6,217 bases of DNA from Acetobacteraceae bacterium (GTDB lineage: Bacteria; Pseudomonadota; Alphaproteobacteria; Acetobacterales; Acetobacteraceae), in the NCBI GenBank assembly GCA_947478535.1, contig CANJXD010000354.1, positions 1 to 6,217 on the forward strand, written 5' to 3'. Made by a program: the position numbers and the translations under genes. The notes below the pieces were generated by a model. It was not told the DNA's origin. It ran no database searches and saw only the letters and a program-made list of their open reading frames with translations. Of the stretch, positions 1 through 6,217 are shown piece by piece. Each line of letters begins with the position of its first letter. The first letter of the stretch is position 1.

Positions 1-360
1 CAGTCCGAATACTACGCCCGCACGGTGCAGCGCGCGATCAACTTCACCCCGATGGCCTGGACCCAGCGCGCCGATCCCGATGGGCTGTTCTTCATCCTGT
101 TCCACAGCCGTGGCTTCGCGAATTCCACGGGCTACAGCAGCCCGGACCTGGATGCCACGCTGGACGCCGCACGCCGCACCACGGATGTCGAGGAGCGCAA
201 GCGCCTCTATGCCCGCGCGAAGGACATCGTGGTGACGGACCTTCCCTATATCCCGCTGTATTTCGCCGCCGAGCACGCCGCCGTCAGCCGTCGCATCCAG
301 GGCTGGGTCTGGACGCCGGACCAGATCGCGCGCTTCCGCTACGCTTGGCGAACCGCGTAG
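1..360 (+). CDS. ABC transporter peptide-type substrate-binding protein, C-terminal part (5' end outside window)
   Basis: This is the last 119 residues of a family 5 extracellular solute-binding protein (SBP_bac_5), the periplasmic receptor that delivers peptides or similar ligands to the downstream permease. The frame is open from base 1 and ends at TAG (358-360); the true start lies upstream, so the in-frame GTG at 25 is not the start. Family hallmarks are visible: a W-x-x-R-x-D-P-D-G segment near visible residues 20-28, then a GYSSPDLDATLDAAR block matching the usual 'Y-x-N/S-P-x-x-D-x-L-x-x-A' element, an E-R-x-x-L-Y-x-x-A helix, and the D-L-P-Y-I-P-L-Y-F strand near the C terminus. The permease gene follows after 33 bases on the same strand, as expected for the first gene of a Dpp/Opp-type operon. 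The ligand cannot be inferred because most of the binding cleft is missing. Confidence 0.93.
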   Translation, partial: QSEYYARTVQRAINFTPMAWTQRADPDGLFFILFHSRGFANSTGYSSPDLDATLDAARRTTDVEERKRLYARAKDIVVTDLPYIPLYFAAEHAAVSRRIQGWVWTPDQIARFRYAWRTA

Positions 361-393
361 CACCTTGCGGCAGCATCCGGGGATTTCCGCGCC

Positions 394-1329
394 ATGATGG
401 GCTTCGCGCTGCGACGCCTGGCCTGGGTGCTGCCGAACATCGTCATCCTGACTTTCCTCCTGTTCGCTACAACCAGCGGCTGGCTCGGCAGCCCCGCGGC
501 GATGATGCTCGGCACCGATGCCTCGCCAGAGGCGATCGCCGAGCTCAATCGCCGCTTCGGCTTCGATGACCCCATCATCACGCAGTATCTGCGCTGGGCC
601 GGTGGCGCGCTGGTCGGTGAATTCGGCCGATCCTACAGCACGCAGCAGCCGGTGGCGGCGATGATCGCGCCAGCCTTTCCCGTGACCATCGAACTCGCAC
701 TCTGGGCCATCCTGCTCGCGGTCGTCACCTCCGTGGGCCTGAACAGCCTGGTCGTCGCGCGCAACGCCATCGGCGCGATCACGACGGGCTTCAGCATCAT
801 CGGCGTCACCATTCCCAACTTCATGCTCGGCGCCACGCTCATCACCGTGTTCTCCGTCTGGCTGGGGTGGCTGCCGACGACGGGCTGGGTGCCGTGGGAG
901 GACGGCGCCGGCCTGCATCTGAAGCACCTCATCCTGCCGATCCTGACGCTGTTCGCCTTCTATTTCGGATCCTTCAGCATGGTGTATCGCGCCGAGTATC
1001 GCGCGGTAGAACGCCAGTTATTCGTTCGTGTCGCGGCCGCGAAGGGCCTTTCCGAAAGCGCCGTCTCCTTCCGCCATGTCATGCCGAGCGCGGTGCTGCC
1101 TGTGATCACCTATGTCGGACTGACGCTCGGGCAATTGGTCGGCGGCGCGGTGGTGACGGAGACGGTCTTCTCCATCCCCGGCCTCGGCCGTTTGTTCGTC
1201 ACCGCCATCGGCAGCTACGACTATCCCGTCATGCTCGCGGTTGGCAGCATCATCCTGGTCGGCGTCATGGTGACGAACCTCGTCGCCGATCTCGCCCTCG
1301 CGGCGATGAACCCGCAGATCCGGCTGTGA
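394..1329 (+). CDS. dppB: DppB-type ABC transporter permease
   Basis: 311-residue inner-membrane permease of the DppB/OppB type, one half of the channel of a peptide-class importer. Its length is normal for the family. About six hydrophobic segments are visible (roughly residues 9-26, 98-120, 130-157, 179-198, 232-258, 279-303). The cytoplasmic coupling (EAA-like) loop is at about 211-240, with A-A-A-K-G-L at 214-219 followed by R-H-V-M-P and L-P-V-I-T. The B-type hallmark [12 protein letters not shown] lies at 256-267, and the C terminus N-L-V-A-D-L...N-P-Q-I-R matches the usual N-L-x-x-D-x...D-P-R-I-R. Start: ATG 394 is taken; a second ATG follows directly at 397, and a modest G-rich ribosome-binding stretch (CCGGGGA, 377-383) precedes them. 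The stop TGA (1327-1329) overlaps the GTG of the next permease. The symbol marks the family; dipeptide specificity is not shown. Confidence 0.94.
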   Translation: MMGFALRRLAWVLPNIVILTFLLFATTSGWLGSPAAMMLGTDASPEAIAELNRRFGFDDPIITQYLRWAGGALVGEFGRSYSTQQPVAAMIAPAFPVTIELALWAILLAVVTSVGLNSLVVARNAIGAITTGFSIIGVTIPNFMLGATLITVFSVWLGWLPTTGWVPWEDGAGLHLKHLILPILTLFAFYFGSFSMVYRAEYRAVERQLFVRVAAAKGLSESAVSFRHVMPSAVLPVITYVGLTLGQLVGGAVVTETVFSIPGLGRLFVTAIGSYDYPVMLAVGSIILVGVMVTNLVADLALAAMNPQIRL

Positions 1330-2100
1330 CGGCGCGCGGCTTCCGCCTCGGCCTCGGCTTCACCCTCGTCGGGCTCATCGCCCTCGCCGGGCTGCTCGCG
1401 CCCTGGATCGCGCCCTTCGACCCCAATGCCTCGGGCGCGGAAGTTCTCTCCGGCGCCACGGCGCAGCACTGGCTCGGCACGGATGATCTCGGCCGCGATG
1501 TCTTCTCCCGCGTCCTTTACGGCGCGCGCATCTCCCTCATCGTGGGGCCCGCCGCGGCCCTCGTCGCGGCGCTGATCGGCGTGCCCTTTGGCCTGATGGC
1601 GGGGTATGCGCGCGGGCGGGCGAACCAGTTTCTCGTGCAGGTGATGGATCTCTTCATCGCCCTGCCGAACCTTGTCCTCGCGCTGATCATCACGGTCATG
1701 GTCGGCGCCACGCTGCTGAACATCGTGCTCGTCCTCGGCATCGTCATGTGGCCCGAAATGGCGCGCCTGGTGCGCGGCCAGGTGATGAGTGTGCGGGAGA
1801 CGCTGTTCATCGAGGCGGCACGCGCCATCGGCTGCCGTCCGCTGCGCGTGCTCGGCTGGCATGTCTGGCCGAACATCATGCGCATCGTGGCGGCGCAGAT
1901 GGCCATCAGCGTATCCGCCGCCATCTTCACCGCCGCCAGCCTCGGCTTCCTCGGGCTTGGCCTGCCGCCACCGGCGGCGGATTGGGGCAGCATGGTGCAA
2001 TCCGGCTTCGACTATCTCTCGATGAACCCGCTGCTGAGCCTCGCCCCCGGCGGGGCCGTCGCCATGACGGTGCTCGGCTTCTACCTGCTGGGCCGCAGCG

Positions 2101-2108
<8 letters not shown>
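1326..2108 (+). CDS. dppC: DppC-type ABC transporter permease, unusually short at both ends
   Basis: 260-residue second permease subunit, pairing with the DppB-type protein to form the membrane channel. The start is taken as GTG 1326, which overlaps the preceding stop as GTGA; codons further upstream in this frame only shadow dppB. The first hydrophobic helix (about residues 11-30) begins almost at once and is followed by A-P-F-D-P-N. Hallmarks seen: [15 protein letters not shown] at 48-62, and the coupling loop E-A-A-R-A-I-G...H-V-W-P-N at 163-183. [16 protein letters not shown] follows at 206-221, and a last helix lies at about 238-256. Oddities: family members are usually about 280-300 residues, with a cytoplasmic N-terminal arm and a tail like G-D-x-L-R-D-x-L-D-P-R after the last helix. 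Here the protein stops at L-L-G-R-S-V-E and that tail is missing. The coupling loop is intact, so the protein may still work. Confidence 0.92.
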
Positions 2109-3098
<990 letters not shown>

Positions 3099-3102
<4 letters not shown>

Positions 3103-4169
3103 CACTGCTGGAGGTGCGGGACCTCGCGCGCCACTACCCCGTCACGCGCGGTATCTTCCGCCGCCAGGTGATCGGTGCCGTGCGGGCGGTGGATGGCGTG
3201 TCCTTCACGCTGGCGAAGGGCGAGACGCTTGGCCTCGTCGGGGAATCCGGCTGCGGCAAATCCACCCTCGCCCGCCTCGTGCTGCGCCTGATCGACCCCA
3301 GCGCCGGCGCGCTGCTCTTCGAAGGCCAGGACATCACCACCCTGGACGGAGAAACGCTGCGCCGCCTGCGCCGGCGCATGCAGATCATCTTCCAGGATCC
3401 CTTCGCCTCGCTCAATCCGCGCATGACGGTGCGCGAGATCGTGGCCGAGCCGATGCTGGTGCACGACATCGGCGATGAGGCGTTTCGCGCGCGGCGTGTG
3501 GCGGAGTTGCTCTCTCTCGTCGGTCTCGATACGCACCACGCTGCGCGGCGCCCGCATGAATTCAGCGGCGGCCAGCGCCAGCGGATCGGCATCGCCCGCG
3601 CCTTGGCCGTGGAGCCCAGTCTGATCGTCTGCGACGAACCCGTCTCCGCCCTCGATGTCTCGATCCAGGCGCAGGTGGTGAACCTGTTGAAGGACCTCCA
3701 GGCCCGGCTTGGCCTGTCCTACCTCTTCATCGCGCACGACCTCGCGGTGGTGCGCCATGTCGCGGACCGCATCGCGGTGATGTATCTCGGCCGCATCCTG
3801 GAAGTCGGGCCGGCGGCGACGCTCTTCGCCAATCCGCGCCATCCCTACACCCGCACGCTGCTCGCCGCCGCGCTGCGCCCGGACCCGAGCCTGCGCCATC
3901 GTCCCGCGACCGCGGGCACCGGCGAATTGCCAAGCCCGCTGGCCCTATCGACGGGCTGCCGCTTCCACCCCCGATGCGCCTTCGCGACGGAGGCCTGCAA
4001 GCGCGACGAACCCGGTCTGGTGCCGGCGGGCGACGATCCCGCCCATCTCACCGCCTGCCTGCGCGCGGCAGACCTGCCGCCGGCGGAGGACGCGGTGGAG
4101 CCGCCGCGCCCACCCTCCCCGGCAGCTTCGCGCCGCCTCGCGCTCTATGCCGCCCGGCGGGGGGCCTGA
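3099..4169 (+). CDS. dppF: DppF-type peptide ABC transporter ATP-binding protein
   Basis: 356-residue second ATPase of the importer. The N terminus L-L-E-V-R-D-L-x-R-H-Y-P-V...V-x-A-V-D-G-V-S-F is typical of OppF/DppF. Motifs: Walker A G-E-S-G-C-G-K-S (48-55), Q-loop Gln99 in I-I-F-Q-D-P, signature F-S-G-G-Q (155-159), Walker B L-I-V-C-D-E-P (175-181) with Glu180, and switch His213. The C-terminal region has H-P-Y-T (248-251) and cysteines at 287, 293, 300 and 320, the same four-cysteine layout as its partner. The last roughly 30 residues form a Pro/Ala/Arg-rich extension of low conservation. The start is fixed by the ATGA overlap with the preceding stop and by a strong ribosome-binding site. 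It is the last gene of the operon; its stop lies only 27 bases from the stop of the convergent peptidase gene. Confidence 0.95.
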
Positions 4170-4191
4170 AGCGGGGGATCTGAAGCGGGGG
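4166..4191 (+). repeat. 12-base direct repeat with G runs at the convergent gene junction
   Basis: CTGAAGCGGGGG occurs at 4166-4177 and again at 4180-4191 (14-base period). The first copy contains the stop codon of the DppF-type gene. The whole space between the convergent stop codons is 4170-4196. Three long G runs lie here on the + strand (4159-4164, 4173-4177, 4187-4193). No self-complementary stem followed by a T tract was found in either direction, so a standard intrinsic terminator is not visible. The repeat is short and could be a chance local duplication. Confidence 0.6.
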
Positions 4192-4196
4192 GGCCT

Positions 4197-5180
4197 CTAC
4201 GCCGCCTCCGCCATCGTGAAGCTCAGCACCTCCCAGGTCGCGGCCTCGACATGGCTGGCGGAGATGGTGCCGAAGCCACGGGCGGGGATGCGCGGCGGTC
4301 CCGGCGGGCGCCAGCCTCGCCGGCCTTCCTGCCCGAAATCCAGGCCCCAGCTGTTGCGGAAGACGAAGTGGCCGCCCTTCGGCTCCGTCGCATCGGGCTG
4401 GAACCCCACCAGGCAGACGGCATGGCCGCTGTCGGGGACCGCGACGTCCTCTGGCCCTGGGTCGGGGATATGGCCGGTGAACCAGTTCTCCGCGCGGTCC
4501 CAGCTGGTATCCCCGCCATGCACCTGCCGGTTCCTGAACCCCGGCAGGGCGATCGCGACCGGACGTCGCGCCGCCAGTTCCGCATGGATTCGCCGCGCCA
4601 GAATGGCGCTGCGCGGCGATCCCGGGGGCTGGTCGATGTAGCAGGCCGTGCTGGCGCAGCGGCGAGAGGCATCGCCCAGCGCCACCGCATCCGGCAACTG
4701 GCCCTGGGGGGCCATCACATCGTCCCACTTCGCGCCCGCGCAGACGCCGTAGAGCCACAGGATGCGCGCGGCCTCCCCGAGCTTCGCGAGCGCGCTGCCG
4801 ACGGGAATTTCCGTGGCACTGCCCTCGACCGGCCGGCGGGCCCGCAGGCAATCGTCAACGAAGCGGGGCGAAAGCCGCGGGAAGGCCGCCGGCCCGGCCA
4901 AGGCAAGCTGCAATTCGATGCAGGCCGTGGCGGCTTCGGCCACGCAGGTCGGGCGCCCGGCCTGGTTGCGCGGCCACCATGCCTCGAAGGGCAGCCCCGC
5001 CAGCAGGTCCACCGGCCCGAGCGGCGCGGTGGGGGAAACGCCGGCCGGCAGGTCCAGATTCACTTGCGGCCAGCACGCGGCTTGCGCCGGGGAAGCCGCC
5101 AGCCGCGCCCGGAAAGCCGGCACCCTGGCATGGCGCGCCAGGGCCGGCGCCATGAGGGACTGGAGCGAGAGCGCCTTCAT
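4197..5180 (-). CDS. Papain-like (C1 family) cysteine peptidase
   Basis: 327-residue protein of the bacterial C1/papain-like peptidase group, which hydrolyses peptide bonds with a Cys-His-Asn site. Seen: Gln73 in the oxyanion position followed by the nucleophile region G-R-P-T-C-V-A (Cys79), the histidine block S-G-H-A-V-C-L-V-G-F (His253), and the asparagine block F-V-F-R-N-S-W-G (Asn276). Spacing and order fit the family. The residue three after the nucleophile is Glu82, where papain-type enzymes usually have an aromatic. No convincing signal peptide or transmembrane helix is seen and no separate propeptide is obvious, so a cytoplasmic location is likely but not proven. The start ATG (5178-5180) shares one base with the stop of the upstream PAP2-type gene (TGATG on the - strand), which points to coupled translation. 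The frame open further upstream is a shadow of that gene. Substrate and physiological role are unknown. Confidence 0.85.
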   Translation of the reverse strand: MKALSLQSLMAPALARHARVPAFRARLAASPAQAACWPQVNLDLPAGVSPTAPLGPVDLLAGLPFEAWWPRNQAGRPTCVAEAATACIELQLALAGPAAFPRLSPRFVDDCLRARRPVEGSATEIPVGSALAKLGEAARILWLYGVCAGAKWDDVMAPQGQLPDAVALGDASRRCASTACYIDQPPGSPRSAILARRIHAELAARRPVAIALPGFRNRQVHGGDTSWDRAENWFTGHIPDPGPEDVAVPDSGHAVCLVGFQPDATEPKGGHFVFRNSWGLDFGQEGRRGWRPPGPPRIPARGFGTISASHVEAATWEVLSFTMAEAA

Positions 5181-6217
5181 CAGTCGTCCGCCCCCGCCTC
5201 GACGGCGCGCCGCACTTCCAGGGCCGCCGCCTTCGCGATCTCCTCCACCAGCGGGTCCCAGGTGAGCATCGCCGCCGGCGCCGGGCCGACCGCCATGCCC
5301 CTCCACTCCGCCAGCACGCCGGGGATGACCTTGGTCTTCACGCGATCCAGCCCGAGGATGATCGGCGCCAGCTTGCCCGCCAGCCGCATCCCCGCCGTCG
5401 TGTCGCTGTCGTAATGCAGGCCGGCGACTTCCCGGTTGCGGGCGATGCGTTCGGCCATCGCCGCCAGCACGGCGCGGAGTTCGCCGGACAGCGCCAGGCA
5501 ACGCTGCCGTTCCGCCGCCGAGGCGCCCGGCACGGCAGCCCCCAGGGCCAGCGCGCCGGCCACCAGTTCCGCCACCAGGAAGCTCTGCGTGGAATGGCCA
5601 CTGGGATAGGCGGGATGGGCCGGCGTCGCGATGACGGGCACCAGCAGCGGGAAGACCGAAGCCGGGCGCGCCCGCGCGTATTTCTCCTTCCAATGCAGCA
5701 CCGCCATCATGCCCACCGCGATGGCCGTATGGATCAGCGTGCGCGTATGCGGCCGGCTGTCATCCTGCATGCCCAGCAGAGAGGTGAAGGTGCTGGTGAA
5801 GGATTTCGCCTGCGCGAGAATCTCGCTTTGCCGTCCGGCGCGCAGCGGCCGCATATCCATCAGCTTGCCGATTTCCGCGCGCAGCGTGTCCTCGGTTTCC
5901 GCGAAGGGGCCGGGGTCCGTGCTGTCGCGCCAGGGCGTCCCGGCGAAATCCGCAAGGATGCGCTGCGCCCGCAACTGCGGGGACCAGGCAGCGGCCGGGA
6001 AACCTTTCGCGGTCAGCGGTCCCGGTCGCGGGATCAGCAGGCGGCGATGCTGCTCCAGCGGGTCGATCGGGCTGGTGAAGGGCGCGGCCCGGCGGCCGAA
6101 CCAGCCACCACCCCCGCCACCGCCGCCACCCTCGCCGCCGCCCTCGCCACCACCCTCGCCGCCGCCTTCACCGCCACCCTCGCCGCCGCCCTCGCCGCCA
6201 CCCTCACCGCCGCCTTC
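5180..6217 (-). CDS. PAP2 phosphatase / vanadium haloperoxidase superfamily protein with Glu-Gly repeat N-terminal region (5' end outside window)
   Basis: 345 residues are visible. The frame is open to the right edge, with no in-frame ATG or GTG, so the start lies outside. After the (E-G-G-G) tract, W-F-G and a Pro/Arg-rich linker lead into a helical domain. All three superfamily motifs are present. K-x6-R-P is at visible residues 177-185 (bases 5663-5689) and P-S-G-H at 205-208 (5594-5605). R-x5-H-x3-D is at 262-272 (within 5402-5437), with Asn instead of the usual Ser before the Arg. These residues bind phosphate in PAP2 acid phosphatases and vanadate in haloperoxidases, so the sequence alone does not decide between the two activities. 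The H-P-A-Y-P-S-G-H-S-T-Q context is seen in soluble haloperoxidase-like members. One moderately hydrophobic stretch (near A-V-G-M-M-A-V-L) does not resemble a multi-helix membrane PAP2. The stop is TGA (5180-5182), coupled to the peptidase. Confidence 0.85.
   Translation of the reverse strand, partial: EGGGEGGGEGGGEGGGEGGGEGGGEGGGEGGGGGGGGGWFGRRAAPFTSPIDPLEQHRRLLIPRPGPLTAKGFPAAAWSPQLRAQRILADFAGTPWRDSTDPGPFAETEDTLRAEIGKLMDMRPLRAGRQSEILAQAKSFTSTFTSLLGMQDDSRPHTRTLIHTAIAVGMMAVLHWKEKYARARPASVFPLLVPVIATPAHPAYPSGHSTQSFLVAELVAGALALGAAVPGASAAERQRCLALSGELRAVLAAMAERIARNREVAGLHYDSDTTAGMRLAGKLAPIILGLDRVKTKVIPGVLAEWRGMAVGPAPAAMLTWDPLVEEIAKAAALEVRRAVEAGADD
6122..6217 (-). repeat. In-frame 12-base tandem repeat encoding (Glu-Gly-Gly-Gly)8, nested in a 48-base duplication
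   Basis: Read on the - strand from the right edge, eight consecutive 12-base units each encode E-G-G-G. They are followed by six more Gly codons (6104-6121) and then Trp. The first Gly codon alternates GGC/GGT through all eight units (24-base sub-period). The Glu codon is GAA only in units 1 and 5. The two 48-base blocks 6170-6217 and 6122-6169 match at 45 of 48 positions, with all three differences silent. The tract reaches the window edge, so the total copy number is unknown. Confidence 0.95.

Noticed and set aside
25..360. GTG at 25 as the start of a small 111-residue protein
   Set aside because: The sequence is the C-terminal part of a large solute-binding protein and the frame is open to base 1. 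It is a gene cut by the window edge, not a small gene.
4148..4164. Short GC-rich palindrome (CCGCCCGGCGG) near the end of the DppF-type gene as a terminator
   Set aside because: It has a one-base loop, lies inside the coding region, and has no T tract after it; such palindromes are common in this base composition.
4251..5414. + strand open frame of 387 codons opposite the peptidase gene
   Set aside because: Arg/Gly/Ala-rich translation without motifs. The opposite strand carries conserved C1 and PAP2 active-site motifs across the same bases.
5180..5974. TTG at 5974 as the start of the PAP2-type gene
   Set aside because: The frame stays open for 81 more codons to the window edge with protein-like sequence just upstream (E-Q-H-R-R-L-L-I-P-R-P-G-P) and an in-frame codon-structured repeat. 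A start outside the window is more likely, though TTG cannot be fully excluded.
6104..6217. CRISPR-like array or non-coding satellite at the right edge
   Set aside because: Units are 12 bases, contiguous with no spacers, in frame, and differ only at silent positions, so this is a coding tandem repeat.

Overview
The window is uniformly G+C-rich, with strong G/C third-position bias, GTG and TTG starts, and tightly overlapping genes. This suggests a high-GC proteobacterium, plausibly an alphaproteobacterium such as a member of the Acetobacteraceae. That placement is an inference from sequence style and family resemblance, not a database result. No RNA gene, insertion sequence, CRISPR array or integrase is visible.

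Left part (1-4169, + strand): a peptide-type ABC importer operon in the classic order solute-binding protein, permease B, permease C, ATPase D, ATPase F. The binding-protein gene is cut by the left edge. The other four genes are complete and chained by start/stop overlaps: GTGA at B/C, an 8-base overlap with a TTG start at C/D, and ATGA at D/F. They should be translated as one coupled unit that builds an inner-membrane importer for small peptides or similar ligands. The substrate cannot be read from the sequence. The C gene lacks the usual C-terminal tail of its family, and the D gene starts at a TTG inside the end of C. The junction therefore looks like a split or near-fused permease/ATPase gene.

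Middle (4170-4196): a 27-base gap between convergent genes. It holds part of a 12-base direct repeat and three long G runs, with no ordinary hairpin-plus-T terminator.

Right part (4197-6217, - strand): two coupled genes (TGATG junction) read leftwards from beyond the right edge. The upstream one encodes a PAP2-type acid phosphatase / vanadium-haloperoxidase superfamily domain with all three active-site motifs. It is preceded by an (Glu-Gly-Gly-Gly)8 plus polyglycine tract that runs off the window. The downstream one encodes a papain-like (C1 family) cysteine peptidase with recognisable Gln, Cys, His and Asn active-site residues. This pair is the least ordinary content here: a low-complexity-tethered metal/phosphate-site enzyme co-translated with a cysteine peptidase, role unknown.
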